Source: Oscillospiraceae bacterium (GTDB lineage: Bacteria; Bacillota; Clostridia; Oscillospirales; Ruminococcaceae). Taken from it: DNA of 64,000 nucleotides. A program made the translations under genes and the position numbers. The notes under the pieces are model-generated. The model searched no databases, was not told where the DNA came from, and saw nothing but the letters and a program-made list of their open reading frames with translations. The stretch's first letter is position 1, and every line of letters begins with the position of its first letter. Where the stretch lies: NCBI GenBank assembly GCA_902362965.1, contig CABIYQ010000007.1, forward strand, positions 47,226 to 111,225, given 5' to 3'. Of the stretch, positions 26,459-34,114 are shown one piece after another.

Positions 26459-27955
26459 TCAAATCAGTTCCAATACTTTATCTGATTCTTCAGAAGAATC
26501 CAAAACAGAGACAGTCTTAAGCTTTCGGTTTATAGCTCTCGTACGGGTACCAATAAGTTTATCAAGTTCTTCATCAGCCTGTCTAAGCCGATTTCTTGTA
26601 TTGGTAAGAACCGTTTCAAAGTTTCCGAATTCTTTTTTAGCAGCTTCAAGTATTTTCCATACTTCACCGCTTTTTTTCTGAATTGCAAGGGTTCTGAAGC
26701 CCATTTGCAGACTGTTAAGCATTGCCGCCATGGTTGACGGTCCTGCAATATTAACTTTGTAATTTCTCTGAAGAACTTCCACCAATCCCATATTAACCAC
26801 TTCCGCATATAATCCCTCAAAAGGCAGAAACATAATAGCAAAATCTGTAGTATACGGAGGAACAATATATTTATCATGAATACTTTTAGCACATTTTTTT
26901 ATTTCAGATTCAAGAGCTGCTCTCTTAGTTTTCAACTCGTTTGGATCTCCGGTTTCATAAGCGGTAAGAAGATTTGAATATGTATCTCCCGGAAATTTGG
27001 AGTCTATTGGAAGATACACACATTCTCCGTTCTCAAGACCCGGAAGCTTCACAGCAAAATCAACCTTTTCTGTTCCCTTAGGAGTAACAGAAGTCTGTTC
27101 TTCGTATTGCTCGGGAGCAAGGATTTCATCAAGAATAGCTCCAAGCTGAATTTCTCCCATAATACCTCTTGTTTTAACGTTTGATAGCACATTTTTTAAA
27201 TCCGATACTCCGGAAGCAACATTTTTCATTTCTCCCAGACCCTCATAAACCTCGGCAAGTCTCTTATTAACTGTCTCAAAGGACTTCGAAATTTTATCGT
27301 CAAGGGTTTTCTGAAGTTTTTCATTTACTGTATTGTTGATCTTGTCAAGACTATCCTGATTTTCTTTCCTAAGCTTCTCCATACTTTCAGAATTTGATTT
27401 ACGAATACTGTCAAGGGCGGCAAGAATGTCCATTCTTATCCTGTCAAAGTCTCCCTCCAGCTTTGTAAGCTTCTCTGTTGAAGCTTTCTGCTGCTTATCC
27501 TGTCCCTCGTTGAGACTTTTGCCCAGTTCAGACATATTTTTAACAATAGTTTCAAAAGCCTTATTAAGCTTATCGTCAAGAGTGGACTGCATTTTTTCTG
27601 TAATAATACTGTTGATTTTATCCAGACTTTCCTGATTTTCCTTTCGGAGTCCGTTCATTTCAGCTTCTATTTTTAAAAGTGTTTCTCCTGCTTTTGCCTG
27701 CTGTTTTTCCTGAGAATCCCGCAGACTGTCTCCCAGCATGGAAATCTGCTTTACCATAGTTTCGCTCTGCCGCACAATCTGATCCATAAGAATTTTATTT
27801 TGATCGCCATTATTTCGGCTAAGAAATTCGATCTGCTTTTTAAGTTCTGATATTTCTTCAATGCCGGAATCCATGCCTTGACAGTTTGATCTGATCAGAA
27901 CAACTATCAGCAAAATAATTATAATACCGCAGCATATCAAAGTTATAATATCCAT
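26459..27955 (-). CDS. rmuC: RmuC-family DNA recombination-limiting protein
   Basis: A 498-residue protein. One N-terminal membrane helix (residues 2-22) is followed by a long coiled coil to about residue 245 and a C-terminal RmuC nuclease-like domain (GIMGEIQLGAILDEILAPEQYEEQ, LPIDSKFPGDTY, YAEVVNMGLVEVLQRNYKVNIAGPSTMAA). RmuC reduces recombination at short inverted repeats in E. coli. The coiled coil contains two similar blocks (each with SLDKIN, a TLDDK(L/I) core and a downstream SFET/AFET), suggesting internal duplication. It has its own promoter and a 31-nt leader hairpin. Confidence 0.92.
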   Translation of the reverse strand: MDIITLICCGIIIILLIVVLIRSNCQGMDSGIEEISELKKQIEFLSRNNGDQNKILMDQIVRQSETMVKQISMLGDSLRDSQEKQQAKAGETLLKIEAEMNGLRKENQESLDKINSIITEKMQSTLDDKLNKAFETIVKNMSELGKSLNEGQDKQQKASTEKLTKLEGDFDRIRMDILAALDSIRKSNSESMEKLRKENQDSLDKINNTVNEKLQKTLDDKISKSFETVNKRLAEVYEGLGEMKNVASGVSDLKNVLSNVKTRGIMGEIQLGAILDEILAPEQYEEQTSVTPKGTEKVDFAVKLPGLENGECVYLPIDSKFPGDTYSNLLTAYETGDPNELKTKRAALESEIKKCAKSIHDKYIVPPYTTDFAIMFLPFEGLYAEVVNMGLVEVLQRNYKVNIAGPSTMAAMLNSLQMGFRTLAIQKKSGEVWKILEAAKKEFGNFETVLTNTRNRLRQADEELDKLIGTRTRAINRKLKTVSVLDSSEESDKVLELI

Positions 27956-27984
27956 TTTATTACCTATCCTTAAATAATTTATTT

Positions 27985-28015
27985 CAGTCTTATTTTAAAT
28001 GGATTTTTAAGACTG
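27985..28015 (-). promoter_or_regulatory. Leader hairpin of rmuC mRNA
   Basis: 8-bp perfect stem CAGTCTTA / TAAGACTG with a 15-nt loop, between the rmuC promoter and the start codon. No T-run; possible mRNA structural element. Confidence 0.35.
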
Positions 28016-28034
28016 ATATCACATAATTTATTTT

Positions 28035-28063
28035 ATTATAACATCAGGAATACTATAAGTCAA
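28035..28063 (-). promoter_or_regulatory. Promoter for rmuC
   Basis: Minus strand: -35 TTGACT (28058-28063), 17-nt spacer, -10 TATAAT (28035-28040). Confidence 0.82.
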
Positions 28064-28184
28064 GAATACTTATTGAAACCGAATTAATTACGTATTGCTT
28101 GTCATTATGAGCAGTTGCTGCTTTTTTCCTTTTAACCGGATTTATAAAATAAACTAACATTTTTATGAAAAAAACAAAAATATA

Positions 28185-28213
28185 TTTACGAAACCTTTTT
28201 TTTATGATAAAAT
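28185..28213 (+). promoter_or_regulatory. Candidate promoter for the metallophosphoesterase gene
   Basis: -35 TTTACG (28185-28190), 17-nt spacer, -10 TAAAAT (28208-28213), 30 nt upstream of the start. Confidence 0.45.
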
Positions 28214-28243
28214 AATAATATCGTCTGAAAGGGAGGAATAAAT

Positions 28244-28921
28244 TTGATTTACATAACCGGTGACATGCACGGTGAATTTTCAAGATTTAAAAATAAAAAA
28301 ATAAAAAAGCTTAAGGAAAATGACACATTGATTATCTGCGGTGACTTCGGATTTATCTGGGACGGATCAAGACACGAAAATTCTGTTCTAAATAAAATAG
28401 GCAATATGCCGTTTAACGTTGCCTTTATTGACGGATGCCATGAAAATTTTGAACTTCTCAGCGAATATGAAGTAATAGACTGGAACGGCGGAAAAGCACA
28501 GCTTATAAGCGGTAATCTGGTTCATCTTATGAGAGGGCAGATTTATACTATTGAAGGTAAAAAAATTCTTGCATTCGGAGGAGGACACAGTCAGGATTAC
28601 GATTATCGCAAAATGCATAACTGGTGGATTCAGGAACAGCCTACACATGAAGAAATAATTGAATCAATAAATAACTTAAGCATGTATGATAATGATATTG
28701 ATTTTATTATAACTCATGAGCCTCCGGCGTCTCTGAAAGACTGTCTTGGAGTTGATGTACTGCAAAGACTTGAAATTCATGCTTTTTTTGAAGACATTAT
28801 AAAAGCATGTCATTTTGAAAAATGGTTTTTCGGAAAATGTCATGTTGACAAATACATTCCAATGAAATTTTATGCGGTATTTGAAGAAGTACTTCCCCTT
28901 TACGAAGAAAACTCCATTTAA
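28244..28921 (+). CDS. Calcineurin-like metallophosphoesterase
   Basis: A 225-residue phosphoesterase. Metal-site motifs appear in order: GDMHGEF (residues 6-12), CGDFGFIWDG, DGCHENFE (replacing the usual GNHE), and THEPP; FGGGHSQD lies between. The substrate is unknown; the family includes nucleotide, phosphoprotein and phosphodiester hydrolases. The start is the TTG at 28244, 7 nt after GGGAGG; the next in-frame Met lies inside the first metal motif, so TTG must be right. It is a single gene closed by a strong terminator. Confidence 0.88.
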   Translation: MIYITGDMHGEFSRFKNKKIKKLKENDTLIICGDFGFIWDGSRHENSVLNKIGNMPFNVAFIDGCHENFELLSEYEVIDWNGGKAQLISGNLVHLMRGQIYTIEGKKILAFGGGHSQDYDYRKMHNWWIQEQPTHEEIIESINNLSMYDNDIDFIITHEPPASLKDCLGVDVLQRLEIHAFFEDIIKACHFEKWFFGKCHVDKYIPMKFYAVFEEVLPLYEENSI

Positions 28922-28927
28922 ATAAAA

Positions 28928-28960
28928 AAACTTCCTATGAAATTTATTCATAGGAAGTTT
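28928..28960. terminator. Bidirectional terminator
   Basis: 14-bp stem AAACTTCCTATGAA / TTCATAGGAAGTTT with a 5-nt loop, A-run and T-run on either side. It serves the convergent phosphoesterase (+) and dockerin protein (-) genes. Confidence 0.92.
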
Positions 28961-28979
28961 TTATTATAAATCATATTTA

Positions 28980-31900
28980 TTAACCACGTCCTCCCGGACC
29001 TGTCTGACCTCCTCCGGAACCGCTGCTCAGCGTTGTTCCGCCGCTGATCGTTCCGTCGTAACCGGCTTTCATATTTGAATCAGCCGAACTTACTGCAAAA
29101 TATTCTGTATCGCTTAACGTTCCTCCAGTGTAAGCTTTAACGCTGTCTTCCGGACTGCACATTACCATAGCTGCCGCTGAATTTGCAAACGTCATTGTAC
29201 CTATTACAGTACCGCTGCTGTTTGTAAATGTAACAGATGTTCCGGCACTTATTGAAACAGACTGATTGACAAAATTATAGTTGGAAGGAATGCTCTCGCT
29301 GAACATATCATTGCTTCCGCCTGCCACTACAACTCCTCCGTTGTAACTCCATTTACTGTCACAGTCAATCGGAGAATTACCGCCGCCTGTCTGCGAAACA
29401 AATACATAACCGCCGTTTACTGTAAGACTGCCGTTTGAATCAAGTCCGTCTCCGCTTGCATTAACGTATATATATCCGCCGTTAATAGTCAGACTGTAAT
29501 TTCCGCTGCCCATTGATCCGCCCTGATTCCATCCGCCGGGACCTGTCATACCCGAACCATCAGTACCGCCTGCCGCATTGTATCCGTCATCGCTTGACGT
29601 TACCATAACAGTACCGCTGTACTGAGTAATATTTGAAGCTTCAACCCCCTCATATGATTTGATAATATCAATATAAGGCGTGGAGTAATCAGTTTCCTTA
29701 CCCTGTGTGCCTATTACCAGATCTGTATCGGCATGAATACCGTCGTCGCCGGTTGAAAGCCTGAAAATACCCCCTGTAATATTTATATTTGTAGCATGAA
29801 CGCTGTCGTCTGTTGAATCAATGTCAATATTTCCGCCGAGGATGTTAATTGTACCCTCTATTACCGCTGATGTATCATCGTCAGTACAGCCGGCTTTAAA
29901 TCCTTTAGCGCTGGTATCGTCAATTGTCGTTGTACCTGAATTGCCGCCGCCCCAGCTTCCAGGACCTCCGGGCTGCTGTGAACCGCCGCTTGAAGACTGT
30001 TCAGCAGTTGTTTTGACAGTAATATCACCATCGTTTACCGTAAGAAGCTGCGAAGCATGGAAACCGTCGGAATATGCCGTAATATTCACTGTACCGCCGT
30101 TTACGGTTACATATCCTTTTCCAGAAGCAGTATCGGTTTCAGTACTTTTAATACCGTCTCCTCCCTTGGCATTAACCGTAACATTCAAGCTGCTGAAATC
30201 GGTATCCAACGGATCGCCGATCCTGACAGAATCCTTTCCTCTTATTCCATCATCAGCGGCTGTTACATTTAACGTTCCGTTATTGATATGAATATCATTC
30301 TTGCATACTATTGCGTCTTCGCAGTTACCGTATACATTCAAAGTTCCTTTGCCTTTAAAAGTAATATCGTCCTTAGCGTAAACAGCTCCTACCCCTCCGT
30401 CAGCATTTGTATATGAAGTACCGTCCGAAACAGTATTTACTGTGCCTTTTTTGGCAGAAATGGAACATTTATCATCAACGCTTGCAATATAAATCGGTGA
30501 TGTGGAAGTATTTGAAATACTCATTCCTTCAAGTGAAAGTTCAACCAGACCGTCAACATAAGCTGTTTTGTCAACATCTACTATAATCTGTCCTTCTTCC
30601 ATTTCTCCGGTAACAATATATGTACCAGGCTGTGCGATTGTAATTGTCTTCAGGTCAGCGCTTAATTCAGCTCCTGTTCCCTCAAATACAATTCCGTCAT
30701 TGCTTAGAGTTATTGTATTTTCAGTCGGTACAACTACCGTACCCATAGCCGAAACCGCATTGTATGTACTGATTGTTCCTGACTTTACAAATTCTCCGGC
30801 AGTTGCCGCACTTTCATGAGTCATTTGAGATTCGCCGGTATAAATATTATATGTTCCGTCAGATAAAGCATCATTGCATATAAGCGCATATGTATATTTT
30901 TTATCAGGAGTTACCGAGTAAATCTCAGAACCGTTTTTAGTAATAGAAATCTTCTGCTTGTCAAGTTTTTCAGTATAATTCAGAATCATTGAATCAACTG
31001 TTATTCCTGCCGTATTTACAAATTCTGCGTTGCTTGTTGCAACAACGCTTCCGCCTGTAATATCAACAGTGTAGCCCTCACCTGTTGTCAAACTTCGTTT
31101 ACCATATGCATAAACTTCCGCAGAACCGGTTACAGAAATTGAAGTTTCTGCCTGAATAGCGTCATTTTCAGCTTTGGCAGTAACAGTTCCTCCTGAAATT
31201 GAAACATAATTTTTTTTGGATTTTATAGCGTCTCCGCCTTTTGCATTAACGTTAACAGTACCGCCGGTAATTGAAATATATCCTAATGAAGAATCTGCTC
31301 CGTTATTTGAAATGATTCCGTCAGCTCCCGTATCAGTATCATCAGCCGCACAAGTAACCTTCAGATTTCCCCCATTTATAACTACCGAATTTTTGCCCTT
31401 TACAGCAGCGCCGGAAGAATCGACACTGTTATGATTAACTTTTATATTTCCGTTTATGATCCTCAAATCATCATTACTTGTAATTGAATACAAATAATTA
31501 GAATTTACTGTAAGAGATCCGCTGCCGTTAATGACAAGATCGTCCTTAGAATAAATGGTCGAATCAGCCTCAGCATCTGTGTATACTTCAGTATCATTGA
31601 GGATATTTTCTGTTCCCGCAGCCAGACTAATAACTGTTTCGTCAGCATTTACCACATAAATCGGCGAATTTGTCGAGCAAGTAACATTTACACCGTTTAA
31701 TACAAGCGATACTCTGTCAGTGTCGGAAGCATTTACATATATCTGACCGTCTGTTAATGTTCCGTCAATATAATATGTACCGCCGGAAGTAATTGTGACC
31801 ACGTTTTTATTTTCGCTGAGCTCCATATTACTTCCCTCAACTGAAATATAACTCTCATTGAGATGAATATAATTCACATCTGATGCTGATGTGCTGATTG

Positions 31901-32183
31901 CTATTCTTTTAAGCTTTATTAAATCAAATACATTAACCGTATTATCATTGTTTAAATCCAATGATATATCTGATAATTCTCCAGATTTTTTTATAAGATA
32001 ATTCTGTAAAACATTTACATCATCGGCATTTACTATACCGTCTGAATTCAAATCGCCTAAAATTGCGGCTGAAACCGTATTTTTAGCAGAAAAAATTTCT
32101 GCATTCAACCCGATACCTACGGCTGCTACCGCTGCTGCCATTAAAGCTGACAGCGCTTTGCGAAGTGTTTTTATTCTTAGCAT
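28980..32183 (-). CDS. Secreted dockerin protein with two Cthe_2159-like beta-helix modules
   Basis: A 1067-residue exported protein. It has a signal peptide (residues 1 to about 39, ending in an Ala-rich VSAA site). A type I dockerin (about 43-97) follows, with two calcium loops: GDLNSDGIVNADD and DLNNDNTVNVFD. Two large repeats then match the carbohydrate-binding-domain-containing (Cthe_2159 / DUF4353) pattern, about residues 105-410 and 490-960, marked by repeated INGG / ADDG(I) / GGDAIKS steps of a right-handed beta-helix. The C-terminus is Gly/Ser-rich (GPGGRG). The dockerin would anchor it to a cohesin scaffold, and the family member Cthe_2159 binds polysaccharides. It is transcribed divergently from the VTC/DUF4956 pair with a shared operator design. 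Confidence 0.88.
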   Translation of the reverse strand: MLRIKTLRKALSALMAAAVAAVGIGLNAEIFSAKNTVSAAILGDLNSDGIVNADDVNVLQNYLIKKSGELSDISLDLNNDNTVNVFDLIKLKRIAISTSASDVNYIHLNESYISVEGSNMELSENKNVVTITSGGTYYIDGTLTDGQIYVNASDTDRVSLVLNGVNVTCSTNSPIYVVNADETVISLAAGTENILNDTEVYTDAEADSTIYSKDDLVINGSGSLTVNSNYLYSITSNDDLRIINGNIKVNHNSVDSSGAAVKGKNSVVINGGNLKVTCAADDTDTGADGIISNNGADSSLGYISITGGTVNVNAKGGDAIKSKKNYVSISGGTVTAKAENDAIQAETSISVTGSAEVYAYGKRSLTTGEGYTVDITGGSVVATSNAEFVNTAGITVDSMILNYTEKLDKQKISITKNGSEIYSVTPDKKYTYALICNDALSDGTYNIYTGESQMTHESAATAGEFVKSGTISTYNAVSAMGTVVVPTENTITLSNDGIVFEGTGAELSADLKTITIAQPGTYIVTGEMEEGQIIVDVDKTAYVDGLVELSLEGMSISNTSTSPIYIASVDDKCSISAKKGTVNTVSDGTSYTNADGGVGAVYAKDDITFKGKGTLNVYGNCEDAIVCKNDIHINNGTLNVTAADDGIRGKDSVRIGDPLDTDFSSLNVTVNAKGGDGIKSTETDTASGKGYVTVNGGTVNITAYSDGFHASQLLTVNDGDITVKTTAEQSSSGGSQQPGGPGSWGGGNSGTTTIDDTSAKGFKAGCTDDDTSAVIEGTINILGGNIDIDSTDDSVHATNINITGGIFRLSTGDDGIHADTDLVIGTQGKETDYSTPYIDIIKSYEGVEASNITQYSGTVMVTSSDDGYNAAGGTDGSGMTGPGGWNQGGSMGSGNYSLTINGGYIYVNASGDGLDSNGSLTVNGGYVFVSQTGGGNSPIDCDSKWSYNGGVVVAGGSNDMFSESIPSNYNFVNQSVSISAGTSVTFTNSSGTVIGTMTFANSAAAMVMCSPEDSVKAYTGGTLSDTEYFAVSSADSNMKAGYDGTISGGTTLSSGSGGGQTGPGGRG

Positions 32184-32227
32184 TATGATCCTCTCCTTTA
32201 ATTAAAATATTCTTTCAACAGATGATG

Positions 32228-32265
32228 ATTTTATTTTAAATTACTTATCTTAAATTAATCTTAAA
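32228..32265 (-). promoter_or_regulatory. Promoter with direct-repeat operator for the dockerin gene
   Basis: Minus strand: two TTTAAGA boxes (32259-32265 and 32248-32254, 11-bp pitch), a 14-nt gap, then -10 TAAAAT (32228-32233). No good -35 exists; the boxes cover that position, as expected for an activator-dependent promoter. The expected transcript start gives a leader of about 38 nt. Confidence 0.65.
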
Positions 32266-32346
32266 CTTATTAATAAAATTTTATTTTCTTAATACTATGT
32301 AGTTCAACAATTTATAAAATTCTACAAATTTAAGATTAATTTAAGA
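32248..32346. repeat. 18-bp inverted repeat framing the divergent promoters
   Basis: The 18-mer TTTAAGATTAATTTAAGA at 32329-32346 is exactly the reverse complement of 32248-32265. Each copy contains a direct TTTAAGA repeat with 11-bp pitch. See the two promoter entries. Confidence 0.85.
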
Positions 32347-32366
32347 AACTTTTTATATTATATAAT
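32329..32366 (+). promoter_or_regulatory. Promoter with direct-repeat operator for the VTC-DUF4956 operon
   Basis: Two TTTAAGA boxes (32329-32335 and 32340-32346), a 14-nt gap, then -10 TATAAT (32361-32366). The geometry is identical to that of the divergent promoter. The leader to the ATG would be about 37 nt. Confidence 0.68.
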
Positions 32367-32389
32367 CAAGATAATCGAAAGGAGGAAAT

Positions 32390-32403
32390 CCTGAAATCTC
32401 AGG
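32390..32403 (+). promoter_or_regulatory. Small hairpin between ribosome site and start of the VTC gene
   Basis: CCTGA / TCAGG stem with a 4-nt loop. The strong GGAGG (32381-32385) is 24 nt before the ATG; a weaker AGGTG (32401-32405) is only 4 nt before it. Folding the hairpin would bring GGAGG close to the normal spacing. Confidence 0.4.
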
Positions 32404-32409
32404 TGCACA

Positions 32410-33159
32410 ATGGCAATTAAAACTTTTAAAAGAAAAGAAATAAAATTTCTTCTTAATATAAATCAATTTAATGAATTACTTAATACAATTGATTTATATA
32501 TGAATCCAGACGAATACTGTGTCGGCGGAAAAGAATATGGTATCTTTAATATTTATTATGATACCAATGACAGCTTTTTAATAAGAGAATCTCTTTCCAA
32601 ACCATACTATAAAGAAAAACTGAGAGTAAGAAGCTATTATTCTCCTGCCCATTCAGACGATAAAGTCTTTATTGAAATTAAGAAAAAAATCGGCGGTATC
32701 GTTACTAAAAGACGTGCAGCAATGACCTTAAGGGAATCCGAAATTTATCTAAAAACCGGAATCAGACCTAAATCAGACAAGTTTATGACTAATCAGGTAC
32801 TGGACGAAATTGACGTATTCAAACAAAACTACTCTATTGTACCGGCACAATATATAAGCTATCAGCGTATGGCGTTTTTCGGTAAGGAAGATAAGGATTT
32901 CCGGCTGACATTTGACAGAAATATTACTGACAGACGTTATGATTTGACTCTTGGCAAAGAATGCTATGGCAGACAGATTATCAGACCAAATCAACGTCTT
33001 ATGGAAATAAAAATTACCGATTCTATCCCTATCTGGTTAAGCGAAGAACTTTCCCATCTTGAAATTTATAAGACCAGTTTTTCCAAGTACGGAAAGGCGT
33101 ATCAGAATTATGTAAGAGATAAAATAAATCATGAAAAAGGAGTTAATATTTATGCCTGA
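32410..33159 (+). CDS. VTC-domain (CYTH-fold) putative polyphosphate polymerase
   Basis: A 249-residue triphosphate-tunnel protein. It shows KRKEIKFLL (residues 7-15), IYYDT, LRVRSYY, VFIEIKKKIGGIVTKRR, ISYQRMAFF, FRLTFDRNI and LMEIKI: alternating basic and acidic strand motifs like those lining the tunnel of yeast Vtc4. Bacterial members are annotated as polyphosphate polymerases, but activity is not established for this subgroup. No membrane helix is present. The end overlaps the DUF4956 membrane protein gene by 8 nt, suggesting a coupled pair. The start ATG has an unusual ribosome-site arrangement. Confidence 0.88.
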   Translation: MAIKTFKRKEIKFLLNINQFNELLNTIDLYMNPDEYCVGGKEYGIFNIYYDTNDSFLIRESLSKPYYKEKLRVRSYYSPAHSDDKVFIEIKKKIGGIVTKRRAAMTLRESEIYLKTGIRPKSDKFMTNQVLDEIDVFKQNYSIVPAQYISYQRMAFFGKEDKDFRLTFDRNITDRRYDLTLGKECYGRQIIRPNQRLMEIKITDSIPIWLSEELSHLEIYKTSFSKYGKAYQNYVRDKINHEKGVNIYA

Positions 33160-33838
33160 TATTTTTAATTCAATATTAAATGGTACAACAGGATTAGGTA
33201 CTTTCTTAATTTGTATAATTTCTTCCGTTATATTTGGAATCTTAATTAGTATAGTTTACATACTGACACATAGAAAAGAATCTTACAGTCAGAGCTATGT
33301 TATGTCAATTATAATGCTTCCCGGTATCGTATCGCTTATCATATTGCTGATTAACGATACTTCTAAAGCTTTAGGTCTGGCAGGAGCTTTCTCATTGGTA
33401 AGATTCAGAAGCGTTCCGGGCGATCCTAAAGATATTGCTTATATTTTCTTTTCAATGGCAATAGGCGTAAGCTGCGGACTTGGTTATATTGCTTTCGCAG
33501 TAATCTTTATCATAATTCTTAGTGCGTTTATTTTGGTTCTTAATACCATTAAATACGGTGCTCCTAAAACATCTTCCATGACTCTTAAAATTACGGTGCC
33601 GGAAAATCTTAATTATCAGGGATTATTTGATAACGTTCTGAATGCTAATACGGTTTCATGGCGTCTTAAAAGAGTTAAAACTGTGGATTTTGGTACGCTG
33701 TTTGACTTGGTTTACAGTATCGAATTAAAAAATGATGTGGATCAAAAAAAATTTATAGACTCAATACGTACTTTAAACGGCAATTTAAATGTCACACTTA
33801 TTCTTTATAAGTATGACGACCAGATTTACGCAAAATAA
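33152..33838 (+). CDS. DUF4956 membrane protein
   Basis: A 228-residue protein with about four membrane helices (roughly residues 15-40, 50-70, a region around 80-110, and 110-135) and a cytoplasmic C-terminal domain of about 90 residues. The conserved stretch GAFSLVRFRSVPGDPKDIAY between helices marks DUF4956. I start at the ATG 33152 after AAAGGAG; the frame is open seven codons farther up. It overlaps the VTC gene by 8 nt. Co-occurrence of VTC, DUF4956 and carbohydrate-binding surface proteins is common in Clostridia. Its function is unknown; acting as membrane partner or export channel for the VTC product is a hypothesis. Confidence 0.85.
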   Translation: MPDIFNSILNGTTGLGTFLICIISSVIFGILISIVYILTHRKESYSQSYVMSIIMLPGIVSLIILLINDTSKALGLAGAFSLVRFRSVPGDPKDIAYIFFSMAIGVSCGLGYIAFAVIFIIILSAFILVLNTIKYGAPKTSSMTLKITVPENLNYQGLFDNVLNANTVSWRLKRVKTVDFGTLFDLVYSIELKNDVDQKKFIDSIRTLNGNLNVTLILYKYDDQIYAK

Positions 33839-33843
33839 AATTT

Positions 33844-33882
33844 CAGCATTTAATAAATTATAATATAATTTATTAAATGCTG
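33844..33882 (+). terminator. Perfect 19-bp AT-rich inverted repeat after DUF4956
   Basis: Arms of 19 bp beginning CAGCATTTAATAAATTATA are separated by one base. TTTAAAAT follows. It probably ends the VTC operon, although the T-run is short and the stem is AT-rich. Confidence 0.6.
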
Positions 33883-33931
33883 TTTAAAATTCAGTCACTT
33901 TTGTTAAATTATTAAAATATATTTTGCCGTA

Positions 33932-33960
33932 TTGACTTCTATTAATATTTAATGTATAAT
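33932..33960 (+). promoter_or_regulatory. Promoter for tRNA-Leu(TAA)
   Basis: -35 TTGACT (33932-33937), 17-nt spacer, -10 TATAAT (33955-33960), only 9 nt before the mature tRNA. Confidence 0.88.
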
Positions 33961-33969
33961 ATAATCATT

Positions 33970-34056
33970 GCCGCTGTGGTGGAATAGGCAGACACAAGGG
34001 ACTTAAAATCCCTCGGAGTAACATCCGTACCGGTTCAAGTCCGGTCAGCGGCACCA
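33970..34056 (+). tRNA. tRNA-Leu (anticodon TAA)
   Basis: Acceptor arms GCCGCTG / CAGCGGC, long variable arm, T-loop GGTTCAAGTCC, anticodon loop CTTAAAA giving TAA. The 3' CCA is encoded. Confidence 0.95.
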
Positions 34057-34089
34057 TATTGTGACTATAAAAAAGATGAATAGTCCGCA

Positions 34090-34114
34090 AAGTCCGTAGC
34101 TACGGGCTTTTTTT
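34090..34114 (+). terminator. Terminator after tRNA-Leu(TAA)
   Basis: AAGTCCGTAG / CTACGGGCTT hairpin (one G-T pair; central bases form the loop) followed by a run of seven T. Confidence 0.8.

Noticed and set aside
32410..33838. CotH-type spore-coat kinase cluster
   Set aside because: VTC and DUF4956 often travel with CotH, but no CotH-like protein is encoded in this window.
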